Shown piece by piece: positions 11,577 to 23,564 of a DNA stretch of 64,000 nt (positions are counted from its first letter, which is position 1; the number at the start of each line of letters is the position of its first letter). The position numbers and the translations under genes are program-made. The notes under the pieces are model-generated. The model was not told the DNA's origin, did no database searches, and saw nothing but the letters and a program-made list of their open reading frames with translations. Source of the DNA: Rhipicephalus microplus (taxonomy: Eukaryota > Arthropoda > Arachnida > Ixodida > Ixodidae); assembly GCF_043290135.1 (NCBI RefSeq), contig NC_134707.1, forward strand, positions 139,873,319 to 139,937,318, given 5' to 3'.

Positions 11577-13915
11577 CTTAAGTTTATAGTTGTGGATTTT
11601 CTTGTTGCAGAGTTTCGAGTTGCAGAGTTTCAAGTTGTGGAGTTTCTAGTTGCGGAGTCTCTAGTTGTGGAGTTTCTAGTTCTGGAGACTCTAGTTGTGG
11701 AGTTTCTAGTTGTGGAGTTTCTAGCTTTTTAGTTTCAAGTTGGAAGTTTCTAGTTGCGGAGTTTCTAGTTGCGGAATCTGTCGTTGCGGAGTCTCAAGTT
11801 GTGGAGTGTCTAATCGTGGAGTTTCTAGTTGAGGAGTTTTCTTTTTGTGGAGTCTCCAGTTGTGGAATTTCTAGTTGTAGAGTTTCTAGTTGCGGAGTTT
11901 CTGGTTGCGGAGTGTCTGGTGGTGGAGTTTCTAGTTGCGAAGTTTTCCAGTTCTGGAGTCTCTAGTTGTGGAGTTTCTAGTTGTGGAGTTTCTAGTTGTG
12001 GAATTGCTAGTTGCAGAGTTTCTAGTTGCGGTGACTTTCGTTGCGGAGTCTCAAGTTGTAGAGTGTCTAGTCGTGGAGTTTCTAGTTGTTGAGTTTCTAG
12101 TGTCCGAGTTTCTAGTTGCGAAGTCTCAAGTTGTGCAGTCTCTAGTTGTGGAGTTTCTAGTTGTGGAGTTTCAAGTTGTGGAGTTTCTTGTTGTAGAGTT
12201 TCTAGTTTTGAAGTTTCTAGTTGTGGATTTTCTAGTTGCGGAGTTTCTAGTAGCGGAGTTTCAAGTTGTGTAGTTTTAGTTGGGGAGTTTCTACTTAAGT
12301 TTATAGTTGTGGATTTTCTTGTTGCAGAGTTTCGAGTTGCAGAGTTTCAAGTTGTGGAGTTTCTAGTTGCGGAGTCTCAAGTTGTGGAGTTTCTAGTTGT
12401 GGAGTTTCTAGTTGCGGAGTTTCTAGTTGTGGAGTTTCTAGTTGTGGAGACTCTAGTTGTGGAGTTTCTAGTTGTGGAGTTTCTAGCTTTTGAGTTTCTA
12501 GTTGGAAGTTTCTAGTTGCGGAGTTTCTAGTTGCGGAATCTGTCGTTGCGCAGCCTCAAGTTGTGGAGTGTCTAATCGTGGAGTTTCTAGTTAAGGAGTT
12601 TTCTTTTTGTGGAGTCTCCAGTTGTGGAATTTCTAGTTGTAGAGTTTCTAGTTGCGGAGTTTCTAGTTGCGGATTGTCTGGTGGTGGAGTTTCTAGTTCT
12701 GGAGCTTCTATTTGTGGAGTCTGTAGTTGTGGAATTTGTAGTTGTGGAGTATCTGGTTGTGGTGTTTCAAGTTGTGGAGTTTCTACTTGTGGAGTTTCTA
12801 GTTGTGGAGTTTCTAGTTGTTGAGTTTCTTGTTGCCGAGTTTCTAGTTGCAAAGTCTCAAGTTGTGGAGTTTCTAGTTGTGGAGTTTCTAGTTGTGGAGT
12901 TTCTAGTTGCGGAGTTTCTAGTTGCGGAGTTTCTAGCTGTGGAGTTTCTAGTTGCACAGTCTCTAGTTGGCAGTCTCTAGTTGTGGAGTTTCTAGTTGTG
13001 GAGTTTCTAGTTGTGGAATTGCTAGTTGCAGAGTTTCTAGTTGCGGAGACTTTCGTAGCGGAGTCTCAAGTTGTAGAGTGTCTAGTGGTGGAGTTTCTAG
13101 TTGCAGAATTTTCTAGTTGTGGAGTCTCTAGTTGTGGAGTTTCTAGTTGCGAAGTGTCTAGTTATGGAGTTTCTAGTTGTAAAGTTTCTAGTTGTGGAGT
13201 TTCTAGTTGCGGAGTTTGTAGCTGTTGAGTTTCTAGTGGCGGAGTCTCTAGATGTGCAGTCTCTAGTTGTGGAGTCTCTTGCTGTGGAGATCCTAGTTGT
13301 GGAGCTTCTAGTTGGGAACTTTCTAGCTGTGGAGTTTCTAGTTGGGGAGTTTCTAGTTGCAGAGTTTCTAGTTGCGGACGTTCTAGCTGTGGAGTTTCTA
13401 GTTCCAGAGTTTCTAGTTGCGGGCGCTCTAGCTGTGCAGTTTCTAGTTGCAGAGTTTCTAGTGGCGTAGTTTCTAGTTGTGGTGTTTCAAGTTGTGGAGT
13501 TTCTAGTTGTGGAGTTTCTAGTTGCCGAGTTTCTAGTTGCAAAGTCTCAAGTTGTGGAGTTTCTAGTTGTGGAGGTTCTAGTTGTGGAGTTTCTAGTTGC
13601 GGAGTTTCTAGCTGTGGAGTTTCTAGCTTTGGAGTTTCTAGTTGCAGAGTCTCTAGTTGGCAGTCTCTAGTTGTGGAGTTTCTAGTTGTGGAGTCTCTAG
13701 TTGTGGAGTTTGTAGTTGTGGAGTTTCTAGTTGTGGAATCGATAGTTGCAGAGTTTCTAGTTGCGGAGACTTTCGTAGCGGAGTCTCAAGTTGTAGAGTG
13801 TCTAGTCGTGGAATTTCGAGTTGCAGAGTTTTCTAGTTGAGTCACTAGTTGTGGAGTTTCTAGTTGTGGAGTTTCTTGTTGCGAAGTTTTTAGCTGCAGA
13901 GTTTCTAGTTGCGGA
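11139..13915. repeat. 2.8-kb HOR doublet, second unit
   Basis: Second unit of the doublet. It is 15 bp longer than the first unit near 12,890 and 30 bp shorter near 13,520, where two monomers including the GCGGGG variant are missing. Homology to the first unit ends at the GCGGACGTTC monomer near 13,915. From 12,152 this unit also matches the start of the window, which makes it a hub for two levels of duplication. Confidence 0.83.
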
Positions 13916-14474
13916 CGTTCTAGCTGTGGAGTTTCTAGTGGCAGAGTTTCTAGTTGCATAGTTTCTAGTTGTAGAGTTTCTAGTTGTGGAGTTTTAGTTG
14001 CGGAGTTTCTAGTTGTGAAGATTCTAGTTGTGGAGTTTCTAGTTGTGGAGTTTCTAGTTGTGGAGTTTTTAGTTGCAGAGTTTCTAGTTGTGGAGTCTCT
14101 AATTGTTGAGTTTCTGGTTGTGGAGTTTCTAGTTGTGGAGTTTGTAGTTGTAGAGTCTGTAGTTGTGGAGTTTCTAGTTGTGGAGTTCCTAGTTATGGAG
14201 TCTCGAGTTGTGGAGTTTCTAGTTGCGGAGTTTCTAATTGTGGAGTTTCTAGTTGTGGAATTTGTAGTTGTGGAGTATCTAGTTGCTGTGTTTGAAGTTG
14301 TGGAGTTTGTAGTTGGAGTTTCTAGGTGTGGAGTTTCTAGTTGTTGAGTTTCTAGTTGTGGAGTTTCAAGTTGTAGAGTTTCTAGTTTTGAAGTTTCTAG
14401 TTGTGGATTTTCTAGTTGCGGAGTTTCTAGTTGCGGAGTTTCAAGTTGTGTAGTTTCTAGTTGGGGAGTTTCTA
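11577..14474. repeat. HOR copy 4 (2,898 bp)
   Basis: A signature at 11,577-11,582, B at 12,294-12,299, XbaI module at 13,247-13,252, GAAGATTC at 14,017-14,024. From 12,152 onward it is the partner of HOR copy 0. Confidence 0.86.
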
Positions 14475-15920
14475 CTTAAGTTTATAGTTGTGGATTTTCT
14501 TGTTGCAGAGTTTCGAGTTGCAGAGTTTCAAGTTGTGGAGTTTCTAGTTGCGGAGTCTCTAGTTGTGGAGTTTCTAGTTGCGGAGTTTCTAGCTGTGGAG
14601 TTTCTAGTTGCGGAGTCTCTAGTTGTGCAGTCTCTAGTTGTGGAGTTTCTAGTTGCAGAGTTTCTAGCTGTGGAGTTTCTAGTTCTGGAGACTCTAGTTG
14701 TGGAGTTTCTAGTTGTGGAGTTTCTAGTTGTGGAATTGCTAGTTGCAGAGTTTCTAGTTGCGATGACTTTCGTTGCGGAGTCTCAAGTTGTAGAGTGTCT
14801 AGTCGTGGAGTTTCTAGTTGTTGAGTTTCTAGTGTCCGAGTTTCTAGTTGCGAAGTCTCAAGTTGTGCAGTCTCTAGTTGTGGAGTTTCTAGTTGTGGAG
14901 TTTCTTGTTGTAGAGTTTCTAGTTTTGAAGTTTCTAGTTGTGGATTTTCTAGTTGCGGAGTTTCTTAGTAGCGGAGTTTCAAGTTGTGTAGTTTTAGTTG
15001 GGGAGTTTCTACTTAAGTTTATAGTTGTGGATTTTCTTGTTGCAGAGTTTCGAGATGCAGAGTTTCAAGTTGTGGAGTTTCTAGTTGCGGAGTCTCTAGT
15101 TGTGGAGTTTCTAGTTGCGGAGTTTCTAGCTGTTGAGTTTCTAGTTGCGGAGACTCTAGTTGTGCAGTCTCTAGTTGTGGAGTTTCTAGTTGCGGAGTTT
15201 CTAGTTGTGGAGTTTCTAGTTGTGGAGACTCTAGTTGTGGAGTTTCTAGTTGTGGAGTTTCTAGCTTTTGAGTTTCTAGTTGGAAGTTTCTAGTTGCGGA
15301 GTTTCTAGTTGCGGAATCTGTCGTTGCGCAGCCTCAAGTTGTGGAGTGTCTAATCGCGGAGTTTCTAGTTAAGGAGTTTTCTTTTTGTGGAGTCTCCAGT
15401 TGTGGAATTTCTAGTTTTAGAGTTTCTAGTTGCGGAGTTTCTAGTTGCGGAGTGTCTGGTGGTGGAGTTTCTAGTTCTGGAGTTTCTATTTGTGGAGTCT
15501 GTAGTTGTGGAATTTGTAGTTGTGGAGTATCTGGTTGTGGTGTTTCAAGTTGTGGAGTTTCTATTTGTGGAGTTTCTAGTTGTGGAGTTTCTAGTTGTTG
15601 AGTTTCTTGTTGCCGAGTTTCTAGTTGCAAAGTCTCAAGTTGTGGAGTTTCTAGTTGTGGAGTTTCTAGTTGTGGAGTTTCTAGTTGCGGAGTTTCTAGT
15701 TGCGGAGTTTCTAGCTGTGGAGTTTCCAGTTTCACAGTCTCTAGTTGGCAGTCTCTAGTTGTGGAGTCTCTAGTTGTGGAGTTTCTAGTTGTGGAATTGC
15801 TAGTTGCAGAGTTTCTAGTTGCGGAGACTTTCGTAGCGGAGTCTCAAGTTGTAGAGTGTCTAGTGGTGGAGTTTCTAGTTGCAGAATTTTCTAGTTGTGG
15901 AGTCTCTAGTTTGGAGTTTC
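12152..15920. repeat. 3.77-kb block duplicated from the window start (12.14 kb away)
   Basis: Corresponds to 1-3,785. Matching landmarks: B 143 to 12,294; A 2339 to 14,475; B 2876 to 15,012. Even the rare TTTCTTAGTAGCGG monomer (2,836 and 14,972) and the GAGATGCAG variant are shared. Differences are a few substitutions (for example TTGTCGAG at position 26-33 against TTGTGGAG) and whole-monomer indels. The match ends where 15,909 loses one G (AGTTTGGAG) and 3,789 turns to a GCTTTTGAG monomer. Confidence 0.87.
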
Positions 15921-17453
15921 TAGTTGCGAAGTGTCTAGTTATGGAGTTTCTAGTTGTAAAGTTTCTAGTTGTGGAGTTTCTAGTTGCGGAGTTTGTAGCT
16001 GTTGAGTTTCTAGTGGCGGAGTCTCTAGATGTGCAGTCTCTAGTTGTGGAGTCTCTTGCTGTGGAGATCCTAGTTGTGGAGCTTCTAGTTGGGAACTTTC
16101 TAGCTGTGGAGTTTCTAGTTAGGGAGTTTCTAGTTGCAGAGTTTCTAGTTGCGGACGTTCTAGCTGTGGAGTTTCTAGTTCCAGAGTTTCTAGTTGCGGG
16201 CGCTCTAGCTGTGCAGTTTCTAGTTGCAGAGTTTCTAGTGGCGTAGTTTCTAGTTGTGGTGTTTCAAGTTGTGGAGTTTCTAGTTGTGGAGTTTCTAGTT
16301 GCGGGGTTTCTAGCTGTTGAGTTTCTAGTTGCCGAGTTTCTAGTTGCAGAGTCTCTAGTTGGCAGTCTCTAGTTGTGGAGTTTCTAGTTGTGGAGTCTCT
16401 AGTTGTGGAGTTTGTAGTTGTGGAGTTTCTAGTTGTGGAATCGCTAGTTGCAGAGTTTCTAGTTGCGGAGACTTTCGTAGCGGAGTCTCAAGTTGTAGAG
16501 TGTCTAGTCGTGGAATTTCGAGTTGCAGAGTTTTCTAGTTGAGTCACTAGTTGTGGAGTTTCTAGTTGTGGAGTTTCTTGTTGCGAAGGTTTTAGTTGCA
16601 GAGTTTCTAGTTGCGGACGTTCTAGCTGTGGAGTTTCTAGTGGCAGAGTTTCTAGTTGCATAGTTTCTAGTTGTAGAGTTTCTAGTTGTGGAGTTTTAGT
16701 TGCGGAGTTTCTAGTTGTGAAGATTCTAGTTGTGGAATCTCTAGCTGTGGATTTTCTAGTTGCGAAACTTAAGGTTGTGAGGTTTCAAGTTGTGGAGTTT
16801 CTAGTTGTGGAGTTTCTAGTTCTGGAGTCTCTAGTTGTGTAGTTTCTAGCTGTGGAGATTCTAGTTGTGGAGTTTCAAGCTGTGGAGTCTCAAGTTGTGG
16901 AGTTTAAACTTGTGGAGTTTCAAGTTGTGGACTCTCTAGTTGTGGAGTTCTAGTTGTAGAGTTTCTAGTTGTGGTTTTTCTAGTTGTGGAGTATCTAGTT
17001 GTTGAGTGGCGGAGTCTCTAGTTGTGGATTTTCTAGTTGTGGAGTTTTTAGTTGCAGAGTTTCTAGTTGTGGAGTCTCTAATTGTTGAGTTTCTGGTTGT
17101 GGAGTTTCTAGTTGTGGAGTTTGTAGTTGTAGAGTCTGTAGTTGTGGAGTTTCTAGTTGTGGAGTTCCTAGTTATGGAGTCTCGAGTTGTGGAGTTTCTA
17201 GTTGCGGAGTTTCTAATTGTGGAGTTTCTAGTTGTGGAATTTGTAGTTGTGGAGTATCTAGTTGCTTTGTTTGAAGTTGTGTAGTTTGTAGTTGGAGTTT
17301 CTAGGTGTGGAGTTTCTAGTTGTTGAGTTTCTAGTTGTGGAGTTTCAAGTTGTAGAATTTCTAGTTTTGAAGTTTCTAGTTGTGGATTTTCTAGTTGCGG
17401 AGTTTCTAGTTGCGGAGTTTCAAGTTGTGTAGTTTCTAGTTGGGGAGTTTCTA
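14475..17453. repeat. HOR copy 5 (2,979 bp) containing the orphan segment
   Basis: A at 14,475-14,480, B at 15,012-15,017, XbaI module at 16,024-16,029. A single-base loss near 15,909 shifts monomer phase. The distal part carries about 300 bp of variants not found elsewhere in the window (annotated separately), placed where other copies have two plain monomers after GAAGATTC. Confidence 0.83.
16736..17034. repeat. Orphan satellite segment with private variants
   Basis: Between GAAGATTCTAG (about 16,723) and a normal GAGTTTTTAGTTGCAG monomer (about 17,041) lies about 300 bp still built on the 15-bp frame but with variants I find nowhere else. These are GCGAAACTTAAGG (CTTAAG at 16,768-16,773), GTGAGGTTTCAAG, GAGTTTAAACTTG (palindrome GTTTAAAC at 16,902-16,909), the 14-bp monomer GTTCTAGTTGTAGA near 16,947, and an 8-bp monomer GTGGCGGA at 17,006-17,013. 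CAAG centres are also unusually frequent. It may be a relic of an older or differently homogenised part of the array, inserted or left behind by unequal exchange. Confidence 0.78.
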
Positions 17454-20112
17454 CCTAAGTTTATAGTTGTGGATTTTCTTGTTGCAGAGTTTCGAGTTGC
17501 AGAGTTTCAAGTTGTGGAGTTTCTAGTTGCGGAGTCTCTAGTTGTGGAGTTTCTAGTTGCGGAGTTTCTAGCTGTGGAGTTTCTAGTTGCGGAGTTTCTA
17601 GCTGTGGAGTTTCTAGTTCTGGAGACTCTAGTTGTGGAGTTTCTAGTTGTGGAGTTTCTAGCTTTTTAGTTTCAAGTTGGAAGTTTCTAGTTGCGGAGTT
17701 TCTAGTTGCGGAATCTGTCGTTGCAGAGTCTCAAGTTTTGGAGTGTCTAATCGTGGAGTTTCTAGTTGCGGAGTTTTCTTTTTGTGGAGTCTCCAGTTGT
17801 GGAATTTCCAGTTGTAGAGTTTCTAGTTGCGGAGTTTCTGGTTGCGGAGTGTCTGGTGGTGGAGTTTCTAGTTGCGAAGTTTTCCAGTTGTGGAGTCTCT
17901 AGTTGTGGAGTTTCTAGTTGTGGAGTTTCTAGTTGTGGAATTGCTAGTTGCAGAGTTTCTAGTTGCGGTGACTTTCGTTGCGGAGTCTCAAGTTGTAGAG
18001 TGTCTAGTCGTGGAGTTTCTAGTTGTTGAGTTTCTAGTGGCCGAGTTTCTAGTTGCGAAGTCTCAAGTTGTGCAGTCTCTAGTTGTGGAGTTTCTAGTTG
18101 TGGAGTTTCAAGTTGTGGAGTTTCTTGTTGTAGAGTTTCTAGTTTTGAAGTTTCTAGTTGTGGATTTTCTAGTTGCGGAGTTTCTAGTAGCGGAGTTTCA
18201 AGTTATGTAGTTTTAGTTGGGGAGTTTCTACTTAAGTTTATAGTTGTGGATTTTCTTGTTGCAGAGTTTCGAGTTGCAGAGTTTCAAGTTGTGGAGTTTC
18301 TAGTTGCAGAGTCTCTAGTTGTGGAGTTTCTAGTTGCGGAGTTTCTAGCTGTTGAGTTTCTAGTTGCGGAGACTCTAGTTGTGCAGTCTCTAGTTGTGGA
18401 GTTTCTAGTTGCGGAGTTTCTAGTTGTGGAGTTTCTAGTTGTGGAGACTCTAGTTGTTGAGTTTCTAGTTGTGGAGTTTCTAGCTTTTGAGTTTCTAGTT
18501 GGAAGTTTCTAGTTGCGGAGTTTCTAGTTGCGGAATCTGTCGTTGCGCAGCCTCAAGTTGTGGAGTGTCTAATCGTGGAGTTTCTAGTTAAGTAGTTTTC
18601 TTTTTGTGGAGTCTCCAGTTGTGGAATTTCTAGTTGTAGAGTTTCTAGTTGCGGAGTTTCTAGTTGCGGAGTGTCTGGTGCTGGCGTTTCTAGTTCTGGA
18701 GTTTCTATTTGTGGAGTCTGTAGTTGTGGAATTTGTAGTTGTGGAGTATCTGGTTGTGGTGTTTCAAGTTGTGGAGTTTCTATTTGTGGAGTTTCTAGTT
18801 GTGGAGTTTCTAGTTGTTGAGTTTCTTGTTGCCGAGTTTCTAGTTGCAAAGTCTCAAGTTGTGGAGTTTCTAGTTGTGGAGTTTCTAGTTGTGGAGTTTC
18901 TAGTTGCGGAGTTTCTAGTGGCGGAGTTTCTAGCTGTGGAGTTTTTAGTTGCACAGTCTCTAGTTGGCAGTCTCTAGTTGTGGAGTCTCTAGTTGCGGAG
19001 TTTCTAGTTGTGGAGTTTCTAGTTGTGGAATTGCTAGTTGCAGAGTTTCTAGTTGCGGAGACTTTCGTAGCAGAGTCTCAAGTTGTAGAGTGTCTAGTGG
19101 TGGAGATTCTAGTTGCAGAATTTTCTAGTTGTGGAGTCTCTAGTTGTGGAGTTTCTAGTTGCGAAGTGTCTAGGTTTGGAGTTTCTAGTTGTAAAGTTTC
19201 TAGTTGTGGAGTTTCTAGTTGCGGAGTTTGTAGCTGTTGAGTTTCTAGTGGCGGAGTCTCTAGATGTGCAGTCTCTAGTTGTGGAGTCTCTTGCTGTGGA
19301 GATCCTAGTTGTGGAGCTTCTAGTTGGGATCTTTCTAGCGGTGGAGTTTCTAGTTGGGGAGTTTCTAGTTGCAGAGTTTCTAGTTGCGGACGTTCTAGCT
19401 GTGGAGTTTCTAGTTCCAGAGTTTCTAGTTGCGGGCGCTCTAGCTGTGCAGTTTCTAGTTGCAGAGTTTCTAGTGGCGTAGTTTCTAGTTGTGGTGTTTC
19501 AAGTTGTGGAGTTTCTAGTTGTGGAGTTTCTAGTTGCGGGGTTTCTAGCTGTTGAGTTTCTAGTTGCCGAGTTTCTAGTTGCAAAGTCTCAAGTTGTGGA
19601 GTTTCTAGTTGTGGAGGTTCTAGTTGTGGAGTTTCTAGTTGCGGAGTTTCTAGCTGTGGAGTTTCTAGCTTTGGAGTTTCTAGTTGCAGAGTCTCTAGTT
19701 GGCAGTCTCTAGTTGTGGAGTTTCTAGTTGTGGAGTCTCTAGTTGTGGAGTTTCTAGTTGTGGAGTTTCTAGTTGTGGAATCGCTAGTTGCAGAGTTTCT
19801 AGTTGCGGAGACTTTCGTAGCGGAGTCTCAAGTTGTAGAGTGTCTAGTCGTGGAATTTCGAGTTGCAGAGTTTTCTAGTTGAGTCACTAGTTGTGGAGTT
19901 TCTAGTTGTGGAGTTTCTTGTTGCGAAGTTTTTAGTTGCAGAGTTTCTAGTTGCGGACGTTCTAGCTGTGGAGTTTCTAGTGGCAGAGTTTCTAGTTGCA
20001 TAGTTTCTAGTTGTAGAGTTTCTAGTTGTAGAGTTTCTAGTTGTGGAGTTTTAGTTGCGGAGTTTCTAGTTGTGAAGATTCTAGTTGTGGAGTTTCTAGT
20101 TGTGGAGTTTCT
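17035..20112. repeat. 3.07-kb HOR doublet, first unit
   Basis: Landmarks recur at +3,078 (17,766 to 20,844) and then +3,063 after one monomer is lost from the second unit near 20,985. Shared private variants include the loss of the last G in GTGTAG after GCTTTGTTTGAAG (17,283 and 20,361) and GGAATTTCCAG (about 17,812 and 20,890). The unit is about 205 monomers long. Confidence 0.86.
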
Positions 20113-20531
20113 AGTTGTGGAGTTTTTAGTTGCAGAGTTTCTAGTTGTGGAGTCTCTAATTGTTGAGTTTCTGGTTGTGGAGTTTCTAGTTGTGGAGTTT
20201 GTAGTTGTAGAGTCTGTAGTTGTGGAGTTTCTAGTTGTGGAGTTCCTAGTTATGGAGTCTCGAGTTGTGGAGTTTCTAGTTGCGGAGTTTCTAATTGTGG
20301 AGTTTCTAGTTGTGGAATTTGTAGTTGTGGAGTATCTAGTTGCTTTGTTTGAAGTTGTGTAGTTTGTAGTTGGAGTTTCTAGGTGTGGAGTTTCTAGTTG
20401 TTGAGTTTCTAGTTGTGGAGTTTCAAGTTGTAGAATTTCTAGTTTTGAAGTTTCTAGTTGTGGATTTTCTAGTTGCGGAGTTTCTAGTTGCGGAGTTTCA
20501 AGTTGTGTAGTTTCTAGTTGGGGAGTTTCTA
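17454..20531. repeat. HOR copy 6 (3,078 bp) with a mutated A signature
   Basis: The A signature reads CCTAAG instead of CTTAAG at 17,454-17,459, the only mutated signature in the window. B is at 18,231-18,236 (777 bp later) and the XbaI module at 19,259-19,264. Beyond 17,766 the copy matches 37,577-39,850 at a displacement of 19,810-19,811. Confidence 0.86.
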
Positions 20532-23145
20532 CTTAAGTTTATAGTTGTGGATTTTCTTGTTGCAGAGTTTCGAGTTGCAGAGTTTCAAGTTGTGGAGTTT
20601 CTAGTTGCGGAGTCTCTAGTTGTGGAGTTTCTAGTTGCGGAGTTTCTAGCTGTGGAGTTTCTAGTTGCGGAGTTTCTAGCTGTGGAGTTTCTAGTTCTGG
20701 AGACTCTAGTTGTGGAGTTTCTAGTTGTGGAGTTTCTAGCTTTTTAGTTTCAAGTTGGAAGTTTCTAGTTGCGGAGTTTCTAGTTGCGGAATCTGTCGTT
20801 GCGGAGTCTCAAGTTGTGGAGTGTCTAATCGTGGAGTTTCTAGTTGCGGAGTTTTCTTTTTGTGGAGTCTCCAGTTGTGGAATTTCCAGTTGTAGAGTTT
20901 CTAGTTGCGGAGTTTCTGGTTGCGGAGTGTCTGGTGGTGGAGTTTCTAGTTGCGAAGTTTTCCAGTTGTGGAGTCTCTAGTTGTGGAGTTTCTAGTTGTG
21001 GAATTGCTAGTTGCAGAGTTTCTAGTTGCGGTGACTTTCGTTGCGGAGTCTCAAGTTGTAGAGTGTCTAGTCGTGGAGTTTCTAGTTGTTGAGTTTCTAG
21101 TGGCCGAGTTTCTAGTTGCGAAGTCTCAAGTTGTGCAGTCTCTAGTTGTGGAGTTTCTAGTTGTGGAGTTTCAAGTTGTGGAGTTTCTTGTTGTAGAGTT
21201 TCTAGTTTTGAAGTTTCTAGTTGTGGATTTTCTAGTTGCGGAGTTTCTAGTAGCGGAGTTTCAAGTTATGTAGTTTTAGTTGGGGAGTTTCTACTTAAGT
21301 TTATAGTTGTGGATTTTCTTGTTGCAGAGTTTCGAGTTGCAGAGTTTCAAGTTGTGGAGTTTCTAGTTGCAGAGTCTCTAGTTGTGGAGTTTCTAGTTGC
21401 GGAGTTTCTAGCTGTTGAGTTTCGAGTTGCGGAGACTCTAGTTGTGCAGTCTCTAGTTGTGGAGTTTCTAGTTGCGGAGTTTCTAGTTGTGGAGTTTCTA
21501 GTTGTGGAGACTCTAGTTGTTGAGTTTCTAGTTGTGGAGTTTCTAGCTTTTGAGTTTCTAGTTGGAAGTTTCTAGTTGCGGAGTTTCTAGTTGCGGAATC
21601 TGTCGTTGCGCAGCCTCAAGTTGTGGAGTGTCTAATCGTGGAGTTTCTAGTTAAGGAGTTTTCTTTTTGTGGAGTCTCCAGTTGTGGAATTTCTAGTTGT
21701 AGAGTTTCTAGTTGCGGAGTTTCTAGTTGCGGAGTGTCTGGTGCTGGAGTTTCTAGTTCTGGAGTTTCTATTTGTGGAGTCTGTAGTTGTGGAATTTGTA
21801 GTTGTGGAGTATCTGGTTGTGGTGTTTCAAGTTGTGGAGTTTCTATTTGTGGAGTTTCTATTTGTGGAGTTTCTAGTTGTTGAGTTTCTTGTTGCCGAGT
21901 TTCTAGTTGCAAAGTCTCAAGTTGTGGAGTTTCTAGTTGTGGAGTTTCTAGTTGTGGAGTTTCTAGTTGCGGAGTTTCTAGTTGCGGAGTTTCTAGCTGT
22001 GGAGTTTTTAGTTGCACAGTCTCTAGTTGGCAGTCTCTAGTTGTGAAGTCTCTAGTTGCGGAGTTTCTAGTTGTGGAGTTTCTAGTTGTGGAATTGCTAG
22101 TTGCAGAGTTTCTAGTTGCGGAGACTTTCGTAGCAGAGTCTCAAGTTGTAGAGTGTCTAGTGGTGGAGTTTCTAGTTGCAGAATTTTCTAGTTGTGGAGT
22201 CTCTAGTTGTGGAGTTTCTAGTTGCGAAGTGTCTAGTTATGGAGTTTCTAGTTGTAAAGTTTCTAGTTGTGGAGTTTCTAGTTGCGGAGTTTGTAGCTGT
22301 TGAGTTTCTAGTGGCGGAGTCTCTAGATGTGCAGTCTCTAGTTGTGGAGTCTCTTGCTGTGGAGATCCTAGTTGTGGAGCTTCTAGTTGGGAACTTTCTA
22401 GCTGTGGAGTTTCTAGTTGGGGAGTTTCTAGTTGCAGAGTTTCTAGTTGCGGACGTTCTAGCTGTGGAGTTTCTAGTTCCAGAGTTTCTAGTTGCGGGCG
22501 CTCTAGCTGTGCAGTTTCTAGTTGCAGAGTTTCTAGTGGCGTAGTTTCTAGTTGTGGTGTTTCAAGTTGTGGAGTTTCTAGTTGTGGAGTTTCTAGTTGC
22601 GGGGTTTCTAGCTGTTGAGTTTCTAGTATCCGAGTTTCTAGTTGCAAAGTCTCAAGTTGTGGAGTTTCTAGTTGTGGAGGTTCTAGTTGTGGAGTTTCTA
22701 GTTGCGGAGTTTCTAGCTGTGGAATTTCTAGCTTTGGAGTTTCTAGTTGCAGAGTCTCTAGTTGGCAGTCTCTAGTTGTGGAGTTTCTAGTTGTGGAGTC
22801 TCTAGTTGTGGAGTTTCTAGTTGTGGAGTTTCTAGTTGTGGAATCGCTAGTTGCGGAGACTTTCGTAGCGGAGTCTCAAGTTGTAGAGTGTCTAGTCGTG
22901 GAATTTCGAGTTGCAGAGTTTTCTAGTTGAGTCACTAGTTGTGGAGTTTCTAGTTGTGGAGTTTCTTGTTGCGAAGTTTTTAGTTGCAGAGTTTCTAGTT
23001 GCGGACGTTCTAGCTGTGGAGTTTCTAGTGGCAGAGTTTCTAGTTGCATAGTTTCTAGTTGTAGAGTTTCTAGTTGTGGAGTTTTAGTTGCGGAGTTTCT
23101 AGTTGTGAAGATTCTAGTTGTGGACTTTCTAGTTGTGGAGTTTCT
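20113..23145. repeat. 3.07-kb HOR doublet, second unit
   Basis: Partner of 17,035-20,112. The later part is 30 bp shorter (displacement 3,033 at GAAGATTC, 20,074 to 23,107). A block from here through about 24,400 also matches 37,500-41,100 at about 16.7 kb displacement, sharing the rare CTAATTGTTCAG variant (23,193 and 39,955). Confidence 0.84.
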
Positions 23146-23564
23146 AGTTGTGGAGTTTTTAGTTGCAGAGTTTCTAGTTGTGGAGTCTCTAATTGTTCAG
23201 TTTCTGGTTGTGGAGTTTCTAGTTGTGGAGTTTGTAGTTGTAGAGTCTGTAGTTGTGGAGTTTCTAGTTGTGGAGTTCCTAGTTATGGAGTCTCGAGTTG
23301 TGGAGTTTCTAGTTGCGGAGTTTCTAATTGTGGAGTTTCTAGTTGTGGAATTTGTAGTTGTGGAGTATCTAGTTGCGGTGTTTGAAGTTGTGGAGTTTGT
23401 AGTTGGAGTTTCTAGGTGTGGAGTTTCTAGTTGTTGAGTTTCTAGTTGTGGAGTTTCAAGTTGTAGAGTTTCTAGTTTTGAAGTTTCTAGTTGTGGATTT
23501 TCTAGTTGCGGAGTTTCTAGTTGCGGAGTTTCAAGTTGTGTAGTTTCTGGTTGGGGAGTTTCTA
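20532..23564. repeat. HOR copy 7 (3,033 bp)
   Basis: A at 20,532-20,537, B at 21,294-21,299, XbaI module at 22,322-22,327. This is the last copy of the left-hand run in which A reads CTAGTTGGGG and B reads GTTTTAGTTGGGG (type I). Confidence 0.85.

Noticed and set aside
12030..12060. CENP-B-box-like sequence in the GACTTTCGTTGCGGAG monomers
   Set aside because: Compared with the NTTCGNNNNANNCGGGN core, the TTCG is present but the required A and CGGG positions do not match.
16768..16773. CTTAAG in the orphan segment, and another at 57,437-57,442, as extra A/B signatures
   Set aside because: Neither lies in the CTACTTAAGTTTATAG context that defines the signature. The first is in GCGAAACTTAAGG and the second arises from one C-to-T change in GAGTCTCAAGTGG.
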